A stretch of 38,252 nt of DNA, taken from Deltaproteobacteria bacterium (GTDB taxonomy: Bacteria; Desulfobacterota; Desulfuromonadia; Geobacterales; Geobacteraceae). The stretch is from positions 1 to 38,252 of the forward strand of contig JAJZUQ010000026.1 of assembly GCA_021848385.1 (NCBI GenBank), written 5' to 3'. Position 1 is the first letter of the stretch. Every line of letters begins with the position of its first letter. The translations under genes were made by a program, and so were the position numbers. Shown piece after piece: positions 23,414 to 32,973 of this stretch. The notes below the pieces were generated by a model. The model did no database searches. It had not been told where the DNA came from and saw only the letters and a program-made list of their open reading frames with translations.

Positions 23414-24646
23414 TCAGGTGATGGAAAAATTGGTGTGAATAATTTTCTGTAACTCTTCAATACGAAGGATGGCGGTCCGAATCTGTTCCCGCTCGTCAGC
23501 CGCCAGTTCATAGGGGTTGAGATAGTAGGAATCCTTCTGTATCCCCTTGATAACCTTGATTTGAAGAAGAATGCGGTGGCGGGTGAGCACGTGGTAGGCT
23601 TCTATAAGCCCGCCTGCAGTTGTCGCCGAGAGGCTTTTCTCCTCCAGGAGGAGTTCGATGCGACGCAGGGTGCTGGTAGCAGGTACCCCCTGGTTGATGG
23701 CAAGAATCCGCACATTCATGACCAGTGGCGCCCAGGCCAGGAGCTTCAGATTGAACTCCCCCTTGTGATCCCCCGACCCCTCTACCCAGATGCGCTTCAG
23801 GAAACCTATTGCCACTTTCATTTCGGTGGCGGCTTTTGCCATTCCCCAGAGGACCTGGAAATAATCCTGCTCCAGATCCCGTATCAGCACGATCAGAGAC
23901 TGGGCAAGTTCCCGGTCTCCCGCCACATAGCGGGCGTCGGAAAGGACAATAAGGTCCATGAGGTTTTTGGCATAGTCCTCGAACTCGTAACGCATAATGG
24001 AGAGTAGCCGCTTCCGCCATTGGGACAGGGAACCCCGCCAGGTCGGGTTGGTCGGCATGATGTCGCCGGTGCATTTTTTGAAGCCGATCTCAGCCAACCG
24101 CTCCACGAGCAGTCCGGAAAATTCCCGGAACCAGTCGTCGTCCCCCTCACCCCCGCCGTCGGCATAGACGACCAGATAATCCTGGTCGGTGATGAGGGTC
24201 TGCTCCTCCCGGCCATCGCTCCCCATGCTGATGAGAGAAAAGGGGAGTGGCGGTGCCCCTCTCCCCTTATCCTCCATTTCCCGGACGACCAGTTCCAGTG
24301 CCCGGCCGGCCAGCAGGTCACGGTACTCGGTACAGTTCTTATGGAGCGACGGAACCGACTGCACCTTCAGGAAATGCTCCAGCTGCTGGTTATTCAGGAA
24401 TTCATGAATCTGCTGCAGCGATACATAGTCGGTGGCTTCCCGGACCTGTCGCAGCAGTGCCGTCTGCCGGTCTGCAAGTTCCTGCAGGACACCGATCTCC
24501 CTGCCGACGTCGGCATGAAGGACCGACAGCAACCGCAGGATCTCGTCCTGTTCGAGTAAGGGGAGAAAGTCCCGGATTCGTTGCATGAGGCTGTTCAGCA
24601 GAACGTCCGGTGCATTATCGCTTGCGCTGTTAAGATGTCCGGTCAT
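23414..24646 (-). CDS. DUF294 nucleotidyltransferase-like protein
   Basis: A 410-residue protein with the DUF294 nucleotidyltransferase fold related to GlnD. The central SMGSDGREEQTLITDQDYLVVY carries the G-S and D-x-D metal motif. A helical C-terminal domain (DUF294_C) includes LKLLAWAPLVMNVRILA. It lacks the CBS and cyclic-nucleotide domains that some relatives carry at the N terminus; here that region is a helical bundle. The start at 24646 is weak (no clear Shine-Dalgarno). It lies downstream of the actP-like gene past a terminator. Genes of this family accompany DUF485-symporter pairs, suggesting regulation of uptake. Confidence 0.82.
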   Translation of the reverse strand: MTGHLNSASDNAPDVLLNSLMQRIRDFLPLLEQDEILRLLSVLHADVGREIGVLQELADRQTALLRQVREATDYVSLQQIHEFLNNQQLEHFLKVQSVPSLHKNCTEYRDLLAGRALELVVREMEDKGRGAPPLPFSLISMGSDGREEQTLITDQDYLVVYADGGGEGDDDWFREFSGLLVERLAEIGFKKCTGDIMPTNPTWRGSLSQWRKRLLSIMRYEFEDYAKNLMDLIVLSDARYVAGDRELAQSLIVLIRDLEQDYFQVLWGMAKAATEMKVAIGFLKRIWVEGSGDHKGEFNLKLLAWAPLVMNVRILAINQGVPATSTLRRIELLLEEKSLSATTAGGLIEAYHVLTRHRILLQIKVIKGIQKDSYYLNPYELAADEREQIRTAILRIEELQKIIHTNFSIT

Positions 24647-24663
24647 GACGTTGTCCAAAAATA

Positions 24664-24694
24664 CATAAAAAAAGGGGGAAGGCAAGCCTTCCCC
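24664..24694 (-). terminator. Terminator after the symporter gene
   Basis: Minus strand GGGGAAGG-CTTG-CCTTCCCC, followed by a T-rich tract. The DUF294 gene starts only 20 nt later, so it depends on read-through or an unseen promoter. Confidence 0.8.
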
Positions 24695-24729
24695 GATATT
24701 ATCACACAATAATCAGCTAAACATCGTTT

Positions 24730-26712
24730 TTAGTGATCGATCGCCTTGGCCATGCCGATGCCGGTATTCTGGCGGACATAGATCTCGTCGAACATCTCTT
24801 CCGAACGACGGCTCGGGAAAGCCAGGGTACCGATGATGGCGGCCAGGAAGCCCAGCGGGATGGAGAAGATACCCGGGTTTTTCAGCTTGAGGATCGGTTT
24901 ATCCAGGCCAAGAATGGACGTGCCGTCCTTGTTTTTCTCGTAATCGGCCTTGGCCTTGTTCAGTGCCTTGAGATCTTTTTCGTCAAGAGTGGCACCCGGA
25001 GGCAGGGCGGCCTGCTTTTTCTCCAGAGCGGTGATTGCCTTCTGTGCCCCGGCAGCAACGACCTTGGGATAGGTCATGTTGGGGGAAACCATGACCAGAC
25101 CGATGGCAGCGATAGTGCCGACCACCAGGCCGGAGATGACGCCGGCGGTGTTGAATTTGCGCCAGAACAGCGACATGACCACGACCGGCAGGTTGCCGGA
25201 GGAGGCAACGGCGAAGGCGAGCGCCACCAGGTGGGCGACGTTCTGTTTCTCGGCGGTGATACCGATGACGATACCAACGGCACCAACACAGAGGGAGGTA
25301 ATACGGGCTGCCATGACCTGCTCGTGCTGGTCGGCATGGCCGTCCTTGATGACGTTGACGTAGATGTCGTGGGCGATAGCCGCGGAAGCCGCGAGCACCA
25401 GACCTGAGACGACCGCCAGAATCGTTGCGAAGGCAACCGAGCAGAGGAAGGCGAGGAAGATGTCGCCGACGATCGGGGCAATGTCCGCACCCAGCTGCTG
25501 GGCCAGGAGCAGGGTAGCCATGTTGCCGCCGGCGTCAACGGCAGAGATTCCCTGCGGAGTGACATGGATGGCGGCACCGAAGCCGAGCAGGGTGGTCAGG
25601 ACGTAGAATATGCCGATGAGCCACATGGCGACGATAACAGACTTGCGGGCCGCCTGGGCGGTCGGGACGGTAAAGAAGCGCATGAGGATGTGCGGCATGC
25701 CGGCGGTGCCGAGCACCAGGGCCAACCCGAGAGAGATCTGGTCAAGAGGGGCTTTCATGAAGAGGCCCGGCTCCAGGAAGCGTTGGCCGGCATCAGTGCC
25801 GCTGAGGATGACACCGTCCTTCAACACCAGATTGGAAACGTGGCGCTGAATGTTGGGGTTATTGACGATGTCAGAGAAGAACCCGATCGGATTGAACCCG
25901 GCCTTGGCCATGACCAGCACCGACAGCAGGAACGCGCCGGACATGAGGAGCCCCGCCTTGATGATCTGGACCCAGGTGGTGGCGGTCATGCCGCCGAAGA
26001 CGACGTAGCCGACCATCAGGATACCGACGCCGATGATGGATACCTTGTAGGGGATACCGACCAGCAGGGCCATCAACTTGCCGGCACCGACCATCTGGGC
26101 GGTGAGGTAGAAGGTGGTTACAGCAACAGTGGCGAGTGCTGCCACGGCGCGCACCGGCTTCGGGTCGGTCCGGAAAGAGAGGATGTCCCCCAGGGTGTAC
26201 TTGCCGGCGTTGCGGCACGGCTCGGCCACGATCAGGAGCACGGTGATGTAGGCAACGAGCCACCCCACCGAGTACATGAACCCGTCATACCCGTAGAGGG
26301 ATATCATCCCGGAAATACCGAGGAACGAGGCGGCCGACATGTAGTCGCCGGCGATGGCCCAACCATTCTGCATTCCCGTGATACCGCCACCCGCGGCATA
26401 GAAGTCCGCAGCGGTCTTGGTCCGTTTTGCGGCCCAGACGACGACCGCCATGGTAATACCGATGATGATTGCAAACATGCCGATGGTGATGGTCTTGTCG
26501 GCCTTGATTTCCTTCTTGAGCGGAAGAGGAGCAGCAGCCGGAGCCGCGGGTGTTGCGCTGGGAGCTGCTACTGCCGGGGCCGTGGGAGATGCGGCCGGAG
26601 CGGTAACTGCTGAGGAAGCGCCGGGACCGGCAGGAGCCTTGGCCGGCTCAGCCGCGTAAGCAAGGGTGCCCAGGGAAAGGGCCAGGGTAAACGCTGCGAT
26701 TAATTTTTTCAT
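24730..26712 (-). CDS. actP: Sodium:solute symporter, acetate permease (ActP) type
   Basis: A 660-residue member of the solute:sodium symporter family. A cleavable signal-like N terminus (ending AYAAEP) and an Ala/Pro linker to about residue 65 precede thirteen or so membrane segments. Family blocks are KRTKTAADFYAAGGGITGMQ, NGWAIAGDYMSAASFLG and GTAGMPHILMRFFTV. A charged soluble insert of about 60 residues (KKQAALPPGATLDEKDLKAL onward) lies before the last helix. AGGAGG precedes the ATG. It is preceded by DUF485. The substrate is likely acetate or another monocarboxylate, as known for related Geobacter permeases, but is inferred. Confidence 0.85.
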   Translation of the reverse strand: MKKLIAAFTLALSLGTLAYAAEPAKAPAGPGASSAVTAPAASPTAPAVAAPSATPAAPAAAPLPLKKEIKADKTITIGMFAIIIGITMAVVVWAAKRTKTAADFYAAGGGITGMQNGWAIAGDYMSAASFLGISGMISLYGYDGFMYSVGWLVAYITVLLIVAEPCRNAGKYTLGDILSFRTDPKPVRAVAALATVAVTTFYLTAQMVGAGKLMALLVGIPYKVSIIGVGILMVGYVVFGGMTATTWVQIIKAGLLMSGAFLLSVLVMAKAGFNPIGFFSDIVNNPNIQRHVSNLVLKDGVILSGTDAGQRFLEPGLFMKAPLDQISLGLALVLGTAGMPHILMRFFTVPTAQAARKSVIVAMWLIGIFYVLTTLLGFGAAIHVTPQGISAVDAGGNMATLLLAQQLGADIAPIVGDIFLAFLCSVAFATILAVVSGLVLAASAAIAHDIYVNVIKDGHADQHEQVMAARITSLCVGAVGIVIGITAEKQNVAHLVALAFAVASSGNLPVVVMSLFWRKFNTAGVISGLVVGTIAAIGLVMVSPNMTYPKVVAAGAQKAITALEKKQAALPPGATLDEKDLKALNKAKADYEKNKDGTSILGLDKPILKLKNPGIFSIPLGFLAAIIGTLAFPSRRSEEMFDEIYVRQNTGIGMAKAIDH

Positions 26713-26726
26713 TCTCTGAGCCTCCT

Positions 26727-27035
26727 TTACTTGAGTTCGTCCACCAGCTCGCGGGTGAGACGGTCGAAATCCTTGTTGGCCACATGGGCATAATAGTGGG
26801 CCAGCCCCCAGGAAACGAAGAACTGGGAGAGCGCAAACACGTAACCGAAATTGACGACACCGATCACTTTGACCTTGAAGAGGCCTGGGGCATAAGCCGC
26901 CCCGATTGGGAGGAGGAAATAATACACGGTGGAAAAAATCCACCAGCCGAACAGAAATGCCGATTTCTTGTGGTGCAGTTCGACGAACTTGGGATTTTTG
27001 GCTATCGCCGCCCAGTCATACTGTCTTTCTGCCAT
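26727..27035 (-). CDS. DUF485 membrane protein, partner of the symporter
   Basis: A 102-residue protein with two membrane segments (about residues 28-48 and 58-82). FVELHHKKSAFLFGWWIFST and the following FSTVYYFLLP are typical of DUF485 (YjcH), which is encoded beside ActP in many bacteria. AAGGAG lies 8 nt before the ATG at 27035. Only 14 nt separate it from actP, so they form an operon. It lies 119 nt downstream of iclR on the same strand. Confidence 0.9.
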   Translation of the reverse strand: MAERQYDWAAIAKNPKFVELHHKKSAFLFGWWIFSTVYYFLLPIGAAYAPGLFKVKVIGVVNFGYVFALSQFFVSWGLAHYYAHVANKDFDRLTRELVDELK

Positions 27036-27154
27036 GGGAGTTACTCCTTTCTTCGTAAATTGAACAGCAAGAAAGCTTATGCCATCACATAAACCCTTGA
27101 TCAAAACAGCGCCGGCATCTACCTCCTTTCTCAGTTATTGGATTGAATCCGTCA

Positions 27155-27925
27155 TTACATCCTGGCATAGCCAAATTTCATGGAAAGCATTTCCGCCCCC
27201 TCCTGAAGAGACGGGATGATCTCATTTTCCAGCCGGTCCGAAAGCATCCTGAACGAAGGGCCAAGCATGGTGAGTGCTCCGACAATCTTACCGGCATAAT
27301 CCTTCACGGCAACGGCCACGCTTACCACCCCTTCACCCAACCCGCCATGATCCACCGCGACCCCTTTGCAGCGGATGGCAAGAAATTCCTGTTCAAGCTG
27401 GTCAAGATCAGGAAGACGCCCTTTACCGCTTTGCTTCTTGCACAGACGCACAAGCATGTCCTGCGACTCAAGAGCCTTGATTGCCTTTCCCGATGCATTG
27501 GTGAAAAAGGGAAACCGCTTCCCCACAAAGGTGGTACTCTTGACCGTCTGCGTGGAGTCAACCATGTCGAGAAAAATGACCTCGTCGCCACTGGCTACCG
27601 TCATATAGACCGCTTCGTCGTGCTTTCGTGCCAGCCATTCCATGACCGGCCGGGCGTGCTTGATAAGAAGGACACTGTCGAGGAACTTCTGGGCCATCTC
27701 CACGGCATTGAGCCCGAGATGGTAACTGCCCGTCAACTCTTCGCGCTCCACCATGCCGCGCTTCTCCAGCGTGGCCAACAGACGAAACGTCTTGTTCCTG
27801 CTGATGCCAAGCCGCTCTGCAAGACTCGGCAGAGTGACATCGGGCGCCTCTTCAGTCAGAGTCTCCAATATATCCAGCGCCTTTTCAACTGTCTGCACTG
27901 CGTAGAAATCCTTGTCTCTGGCCAT
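27155..27925 (-). CDS. IclR-family transcriptional regulator
   Basis: A 256-residue regulator. An N-terminal winged helix-turn-helix (TLPSLAERLGISRNKTFRLL, then ATLEKRGMVERE, about 30-65) is followed by the IclR effector domain with SGDEVIFLDMVDST, GKRFPFFTNASGKAIKALE and VDHGGLGEGVVSVAVAV. Effectors of this family are small carboxylates or aromatics. It is upstream of DUF485-actP on the same strand and probably regulates it. Two related dyads lie within 220 nt upstream. The ATG at 27925 lacks a clear Shine-Dalgarno sequence; a GTG at 27946 is the alternative. Confidence 0.9.
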   Translation of the reverse strand: MARDKDFYAVQTVEKALDILETLTEEAPDVTLPSLAERLGISRNKTFRLLATLEKRGMVEREELTGSYHLGLNAVEMAQKFLDSVLLIKHARPVMEWLARKHDEAVYMTVASGDEVIFLDMVDSTQTVKSTTFVGKRFPFFTNASGKAIKALESQDMLVRLCKKQSGKGRLPDLDQLEQEFLAIRCKGVAVDHGGLGEGVVSVAVAVKDYAGKIVGALTMLGPSFRMLSDRLENEIIPSLQEGAEMLSMKFGYARM

Positions 27926-27947
27926 AAGCGTAGTCCGTAGCAGCACA

Positions 27948-27973
27948 ATGTAAAATATGTTCTAGTTTCACAT
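27948..27973. promoter_or_regulatory. Candidate IclR operator, proximal
   Basis: ATGTAAAA...TTTCACAT with 10 nt between arms (7 of 8 matched), 23 nt before the iclR start. TTGACA and a TAAAAA-like -10 lie upstream on the minus strand. Confidence 0.4.
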
Positions 27974-28123
27974 GGTAATTTTGTATTTATTTTTAACACG
28001 TCGTTTTATTGCTGTCAATAAAAAATCTTTAGAGGACGCTACTATTATTTATTTTACCTTTTATTTCAGATGATTAAATTTTTTTACGAACTATACAGTT
28101 TTCAACAATACGTTATTTCAAGC

Positions 28124-28144
28124 ATGTAAAACAGTAGTTTACAT
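28124..28144. promoter_or_regulatory. Candidate IclR operator, distal
   Basis: ATGTAAA-ACAGTAG-TTTACAT is a perfect 7-bp dyad that shares ATGTAAAA and AGTTT(C)ACAT with the site at 27948. Confidence 0.4.
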
Positions 28145-28209
28145 ACACCCTTTAACTCCTCACAACCACACCGCGGTTCACCGTAAACAGAAACTTGAAT
28201 CATGATTTA

Positions 28210-28256
28210 ATGCCCGGGCATAATAGCGCAGACCGGCTAACCATAGCTGTCTGCGC
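28210..28256. other. Palindrome and hairpin in the 580-nt iclR-yebC gap
   Basis: ATGCCCGGGCAT (28210-28221) is a perfect 12-bp palindrome. Right after it GCGCAGAC (28226-28233) pairs with GTCTGCGC (28249-28256), followed by a moderately T-rich stretch. The rest of the gap (27926-28505) is AT-rich on the left, with no convincing gene. The hairpin could end a small RNA. Nothing recognisable is encoded. Confidence 0.4.
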
Positions 28257-28505
28257 ATCTTTCCCCTTTAATGCTTTTCCCTGTAGCCGCTACCATCAAA
28301 ACGAGGTTTACGAACCCACGGGCAATCATCCGGCCATCTCCGCTCATCTGCACCAAGGCCCCACCAGTCCTTGTCCGCCAGACACCAGCACCTGCGGCAA
28401 CACCATTTCGCCCTTTACAAGGCTGATTTCAGCATGTTAGTATTGACCATTTTGATGGGCCTGATCCCATCCCGGAATCTAAAAAAACCGTAAAGGAGTC
28501 GGCAT

Positions 28506-29249
28506 ATGTCAGGACATAATAAGTGGAGTACCATCAAACATAAAAAAGGTGCAGCGGATGCCAAGCGCGGCAAGATATTTACCAAGCTGATCAAGGAGAT
28601 TTCCGTGGCCGCCAAGCTCGGCGGCGGCGACCCCAACGGCAACCCGCGGCTCCGCACCGCTGTCGACAAGGCGAAGGCGGAGAACATGCCCAAGGACAAC
28701 ATCGAGCGGGCCATCAAGAAGGGGACCGGCGGAATGGAAGGGGTCATCTATGAGGAAATCGTCTACGAAGGGTATGGCCCTGGCGGAGTGGCGGTCCTCG
28801 TAGAGGTCCTGACCGACAACCGCAACCGCTCTGTTTCGGACATCAGGAGCATCTTCACCAAGTGTAACGGCAATATGGGAGAAGCAGGCTGTGTCTCGTG
28901 GCTGTTCGACAAGAAAGGACTCATCGTTTTCCCCAAGCAGACCGACTTCGACAAGCTGTTCGAGGTGGCACTCGAGGCGGGAGCGGATGACGTGGCCGAC
29001 GAAGAGGAACAGTACGAGGTCCTGACCGATCCGACGACCTTCATTGAGGTACGGGAAGCCCTGGAAAAGGCCGGATTCAAGTACGAGTCGGCGGAAACTA
29101 CCATGATCCCCCAGACCATGGTGAAGCTGGATGGCAAAAACGCCGAAAATATGCTGAAAATGATGGACCGGCTGGAGGACAACGACGATGTCCAGAACGT
29201 CTACGCCAACTTCGACATCTCGGCAGAAGACATGGATAAAATGATGTGA
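28506..29249 (+). CDS. yebC: YebC/PmpR-family protein
   Basis: A 247-residue YebC-family protein, annotated as DNA-binding regulator and more recently linked to translation of difficult peptides. It begins with the conserved [20 protein letters not shown] and includes [20 protein letters not shown] and [11 protein letters not shown]. Length is normal. A good AAAGGAG precedes the ATG. It lies 95 nt upstream of ruvC, a placement common in proteobacteria. A weak promoter candidate (TTTACA at 28414, TAGTAT at 28438) lies upstream. Confidence 0.97.
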   Translation: MSGHNKWSTIKHKKGAADAKRGKIFTKLIKEISVAAKLGGGDPNGNPRLRTAVDKAKAENMPKDNIERAIKKGTGGMEGVIYEEIVYEGYGPGGVAVLVEVLTDNRNRSVSDIRSIFTKCNGNMGEAGCVSWLFDKKGLIVFPKQTDFDKLFEVALEAGADDVADEEEQYEVLTDPTTFIEVREALEKAGFKYESAETTMIPQTMVKLDGKNAENMLKMMDRLEDNDDVQNVYANFDISAEDMDKMM

Positions 29250-29344
29250 TGCAAAAGAGTGCCATCTCTTTGTGGCACTGTTCGAAGCGGAAGTATTGAA
29301 GCTGAAGTCGTTCCTTCCCGTCTTCCGTCTCACTGAAAGGCCTC

Positions 29345-29839
29345 ATGAAAATTCTTGGCATCGACCCCGGTTCACGCATCACCGGGTACGGCATTATCCG
29401 CAAGGAGGGGAACCGGCTTATCCATGTGGATAACGGTGCCATCTTCACCGATGCCCACAAGGACTTTCCCCTTCGACTGCAACGCATCTACCGGGGGTTG
29501 ACCGAAATCATCGAGCGTCATGCCCCCGACGCCATGGCGATAGAAGACATCTTCTTCGCCACCAATGTGCAGAGCGCGCTGAAACTGGGGCAGGCCCGGG
29601 GCGCAGCCATCGTGGCAGGGGTCAACGCCGGTCTGCCGGTCTATGAATATACCGCTCTTCAGGTCAAACAGGCAGTGGTAGGTCACGGCAGGGCAGCCAA
29701 GGATCAGGTACAGAAGATGATCAAGGCGCTTTTGAGCCTCCCGGAAGTCGCCCAGGAAGACGCCTCTGACGCCCTGGCGGTAGCGGTCTGTCACGCCCAT
29801 TCGGTGGGACTCAACACATTGCGGGAGAAACTGAGATGA
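29345..29839 (+). CDS. ruvC: Holliday junction resolvase RuvC
   Basis: A 164-residue endonuclease that cuts Holliday junctions at the end of recombination. Acidic catalytic residues are D7 (GIDPGS), E67 (MAIEDIFF), and D139 and D142 ([13 protein letters not shown]). Length is normal. GAAAGG precedes the ATG. Its end overlaps the ruvA start by 4 nt, giving a tight ruvCAB operon. Confidence 0.98.
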   Translation: MKILGIDPGSRITGYGIIRKEGNRLIHVDNGAIFTDAHKDFPLRLQRIYRGLTEIIERHAPDAMAIEDIFFATNVQSALKLGQARGAAIVAGVNAGLPVYEYTALQVKQAVVGHGRAAKDQVQKMIKALLSLPEVAQEDASDALAVAVCHAHSVGLNTLREKLR

Positions 29840-30435
29840 TCGCCCTTCTGACCGGCACAGTTGCCCACAAGTCGCCCGAATACATCGTACTGGATGTCCA
29901 GGGAGTCGGCTACCGGGTACAGATTCCCTTTTCCACCTACTACGACCTCCCCCCCGTTGGAGGGCACCTTTCCCTCACCATCTACACCCACGTCAAGGAA
30001 GACGCCATCAACCTCTACGGATTCCGCACCACGGCAGAGAAACAGTTCTTCCAGCTCCTCATATCCGTTTCCGGCATCGGTCCGAAACTGGCAAAGGACA
30101 TCCTCTCCAATATCCAGGTGGCCGAGTTGGGAGACGCGCTCCTTCGTGGCGATCTGGCCAGACTCTGTGCCATTCCGGGCATTGGCAGGAAAACCGCCGA
30201 GCGGGTGGTGCTGGAACTACGGGAGAAGGTGAGAAAGCTCGACCTCCTCCCTCCCGCCCAGACAACGGAACACCCGTCGGCGGCTGTCGATATCATGGAA
30301 GATGTAACCTCCGCCCTTATCAACCTGGGATACAAGGAAGCGGTCGTGAAAAAGGTGCTTGCGGAGCTGTCGATCACGCCGGACACCGGCATGGAAACCA
30401 TCCTCAAGCAGGCGCTGAAACAGCTGATGCGATGA
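29836..30435 (+). CDS. ruvA: Holliday junction DNA helicase subunit RuvA
   Basis: A 199-residue protein that binds the four-way junction and loads RuvB. An N-terminal OB fold ([18 protein letters not shown]) is followed by two helix-hairpin-helix motifs around [14 protein letters not shown] and [19 protein letters not shown], and a C-terminal RuvB-contacting domain ([16 protein letters not shown]). It overlaps ruvC by an ATGA junction and precedes ruvB by 22 nt. Confidence 0.98.
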   Translation: MIALLTGTVAHKSPEYIVLDVQGVGYRVQIPFSTYYDLPPVGGHLSLTIYTHVKEDAINLYGFRTTAEKQFFQLLISVSGIGPKLAKDILSNIQVAELGDALLRGDLARLCAIPGIGRKTAERVVLELREKVRKLDLLPPAQTTEHPSAAVDIMEDVTSALINLGYKEAVVKKVLAELSITPDTGMETILKQALKQLMR

Positions 30436-30457
30436 CTGATCCAGGAACGGACTTCAC

Positions 30458-31474
30458 ATGACCCGTACGATTTCCCCCACCATCGCCGATGACGACGCGC
30501 TCATCGAGGCAACTCTTCGCCCACGCGCCCTGACCGAGTACATCGGGCAGGAGAAGGCCAAGGGAAACCTGCGGCTCTTCATCGACGCGGCACGTCAGCG
30601 GGGGGAATCACTCGACCACGTCCTCCTCTATGGCCCGCCGGGACTGGGGAAAACCACCCTGGCCAACATCATAGCCTGTGAAATGGGGGTCAGCATCAAG
30701 TCGACCTCCGGTCCGGTCATCGAGCGGCCGGGGGACCTGGCCGCCATTCTCACCAACCTGGAACCCCACGACGTTCTCTTCATTGACGAGATACACCGCC
30801 TCTCCCATGTGGTGGAAGAGATCCTCTATCCCGCCATGGAGGATTTCCAGCTTGACATCATCATCGGCCAGGGGCCGAGTGCCCGTACGGTCAAACTGGA
30901 ACTGCCCCGTTTCACCCTGGTTGGGGCCACAACACGCGCCGGGCTCCTCTCCTCGCCACTCAGGGACAGATTCGGTGTCATTTCCCGCCTGGAGTTCTAT
31001 ACCGACGCCGAACTGGCCACCATCGTCGGCCGATCAGCCCATATCCTCGCCATCCCCATTGAAGATGACGGGGCGCTGGAACTGGCCCGCCGGAGCCGTG
31101 GCACCCCACGCATCGCAAACCGTCTCCTGCGGCGGGTGCGGGATTTCGCCCAGGTCAGGGCCGATGGCGTCATCACCCTTGCCGTGGTGCAGGATGCCCT
31201 GGCTCTTCTGGAGATCGACGGAATGGGATTCGACCATATGGATCGACTCATGCTCCTCACCATCATCGACAAGTTCGGCGGCGGACCGGTTGGGCTCGAC
31301 ACCATCGCCGCAGCTATCGGCGAGGAAAGCGACACTATAGAGGACGTCTACGAGCCGTTTCTTATCCAGAACGGCTTCCTGAACCGCACCCCCCGTGGGC
31401 GTGTTGCCACCAGGGCCGCATACGAACACTTCGGGCGCATCGCGCCCGAATCTCCCCAGGGAAAGCTTTTTTGA
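30458..31474 (+). CDS. ruvB: Holliday junction branch migration ATPase RuvB
   Basis: A 338-residue AAA+ ring ATPase that drives branch migration. Walker A is GPPGLGKT (59-66), Walker B is FIDEIHRL, sensor 1 is GATTRAG, and the arginine finger region is LRDRFG. The C-terminal winged helix ends with [11 protein letters not shown]. Length is normal. Its stop is 2 nt before the ATG of the DnaA-like gene. Confidence 0.98.
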   Translation: MTRTISPTIADDDALIEATLRPRALTEYIGQEKAKGNLRLFIDAARQRGESLDHVLLYGPPGLGKTTLANIIACEMGVSIKSTSGPVIERPGDLAAILTNLEPHDVLFIDEIHRLSHVVEEILYPAMEDFQLDIIIGQGPSARTVKLELPRFTLVGATTRAGLLSSPLRDRFGVISRLEFYTDAELATIVGRSAHILAIPIEDDGALELARRSRGTPRIANRLLRRVRDFAQVRADGVITLAVVQDALALLEIDGMGFDHMDRLMLLTIIDKFGGGPVGLDTIAAAIGEESDTIEDVYEPFLIQNGFLNRTPRGRVATRAAYEHFGRIAPESPQGKLF

Positions 31475-31476
31475 CC

Positions 31477-32202
31477 ATGCAGCAGGTATTCGACTTCCCC
31501 GTCACCCCCCGGTACCGTTTCGACAATTTCGTGGTCTGCGGCGGCAACGAAACCGCCTACCGTTTCGCCCTGATGCTGACTGACCCACGGGGGACGGAAA
31601 ACCTCCTCTACATCTACGGTCCTGCCGGTTCCGGCAAAACACATCTCCTGGCCTCCATTGGCGATTGTCTGGCAAGTGCACCTGCGGTTTCGCCCTATAT
31701 TTCGTGCCGGGACATTGAAGCTCTGTACCGGGGCGATTACAGCGCCGAAGCAACCTCGCAGCTGGCCAAGCATTTCCGGGACGCGCCGGCGCTTCTCATT
31801 GACGACCTCCATCTCCTTCCCGACCAGCCAAATCTCCGGGTCGAACTCTGGCAACTCTTCAACGACTTCTATACGGCAGGGAAAAAAATCGCCCTGTCGG
31901 GTCTCTACCCCCCGAAGGAACTTCCCAACCTGGACGACCACCTCATCTCCCGACTGCTCTGGGGGCTCATGGCAAAAGTCGACGTCTCAGACGACGATTC
32001 CCGCCGGATGATCATGAAGAAGCTCGCAGAAGACCGGCAGGTACTTCTGCCGGCTGATGTGATAGACTATCTCCTGGCACACACCCGCCGGGACATTCCG
32101 GCCCTCATCGAGGCGCTGGACATGATCAGCCGCCATGCACTTTCGACCCGACGGAAGATTTCAGTCAGGCAGACGCGGGAAGCGCTGGCACTGGGAGGAT
32201 AA
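31477..32202 (+). CDS. hda: Hda-like DnaA-family ATPase
   Basis: A 241-residue protein homologous to the AAA+ domain of DnaA without its DNA-binding domain, as in Hda, which with the sliding clamp converts DnaA-ATP to DnaA-ADP. Walker A is GPAGSGKTH, Walker B LLIDDLHLL, followed by the DnaA-like LPNLDDHLISRLLWGL. The first residues MQQVFDFPV fit a clamp-binding motif (Q, then hydrophobics at positions 4 and 6), as in Hda. The ATG at 31477 is preferred over an in-frame TTG at 31471. It is tightly linked to ruvB. Confidence 0.82.
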   Translation: MQQVFDFPVTPRYRFDNFVVCGGNETAYRFALMLTDPRGTENLLYIYGPAGSGKTHLLASIGDCLASAPAVSPYISCRDIEALYRGDYSAEATSQLAKHFRDAPALLIDDLHLLPDQPNLRVELWQLFNDFYTAGKKIALSGLYPPKELPNLDDHLISRLLWGLMAKVDVSDDDSRRMIMKKLAEDRQVLLPADVIDYLLAHTRRDIPALIEALDMISRHALSTRRKISVRQTREALALGG

Positions 32203-32206
32203 CGGC

Positions 32207-32746
32207 ATGAGGATACTGCTCCACGTCTGCTGCGCACCATGCGCCATTTACCCCCTCAAGGAACTCCGCTCCCAGGGGATGGAAGTGACCGGCTTCTTCT
32301 TTAACCACAACATTCATCCCTACCAGGAATACCGGCGCCGCCTGGATACGGTACGGGAGTATGCCGGCAAGGTGGACCTGACAATGGTCTACCGGGACGA
32401 GTACAGGCTTGAGGATTTCCTGGAAGCGGTGGCGGATAATCCCGCGGAGCGCTGCCGCTACTGCTATGCGTCCCGCCTGGAAGCAACCGCCAAGGTCGCA
32501 GCCGAAAAGGGATTCACGTCCTTCACCTCGTCGCTCCTCTACAGCAGATATCAGAAACACGATGCAATCCGGGAACTGGGGGAGCGCATCGGCGCCAGGT
32601 ACGGCGTCACCTTCCACTACGACGACTACCGGCGGGGCTGGCAGGAGGGTATCCGCATCTCCAAAGAGGTCGGGCTCTATCGCCAGCAGTACTGCGGCTG
32701 CATCTACAGCGAAAAGGAACGCTACGCCCCCAGACCATTGCAGTGA
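32207..32746 (+). CDS. queH: Epoxyqueuosine reductase QueH
   Basis: A 179-residue enzyme (DUF208) that completes queuosine in tRNA, functionally replacing QueG. It has the N-terminal HVCCAPC, GFFFNHNIHPYQEY, CRYCY near residue 85 and the C-terminal YCGCIYS, which supply the cysteines for the Fe-S and metal sites. GGGAGGAT precedes the ATG. It starts 4 nt after the hda-like gene, in the same operon. Confidence 0.95.
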   Translation: MRILLHVCCAPCAIYPLKELRSQGMEVTGFFFNHNIHPYQEYRRRLDTVREYAGKVDLTMVYRDEYRLEDFLEAVADNPAERCRYCYASRLEATAKVAAEKGFTSFTSSLLYSRYQKHDAIRELGERIGARYGVTFHYDDYRRGWQEGIRISKEVGLYRQQYCGCIYSEKERYAPRPLQ

Positions 32747-32760
32747 AAGGGTGGTATCCC

Positions 32761-32973
32761 ATGCCCGGATTCGGCAGGAACCTCATAATCATCGGACTCG
32801 TCATTGCCGCTATCGGGGTGGCGTTCTCCTTCACCGACCGCATTCCCTGGCTTGGACGCCTTCCCGGCGACATCTCCATAAAAAGAGAGAATTTTTCCTT
32901 TTACTTTCCCCTTGCCACGAGTATCCTGCTATCGCTTGTTCTGTCGCTGATACTCTGGCTACTGCGGCGGTAG
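32761..32973 (+). CDS. DUF2905 small membrane protein
   Basis: A 70-residue protein with two membrane helices (about 6-24 and 45-66). The LGRLPGDISIKRENFSFYFP block between the helices is diagnostic of DUF2905. Function is unknown. AAAGGGTGG lies before the ATG at 32761. It starts 14 nt after queH and probably ends the operon. Confidence 0.9.
   Translation: MPGFGRNLIIIGLVIAAIGVAFSFTDRIPWLGRLPGDISIKRENFSFYFPLATSILLSLVLSLILWLLRR

Noticed and set aside
27050..27100. Sigma54 promoter for the DUF485-actP operon
   Set aside because: TGGC and TTGC occur but at the wrong spacing (10 instead of 7 nt between the blocks).
28195..28440. 81-codon frame upstream of yebC
   Set aside because: It has no ribosome binding site, an unusual composition (many H, P, C), and it covers the palindrome and hairpin.
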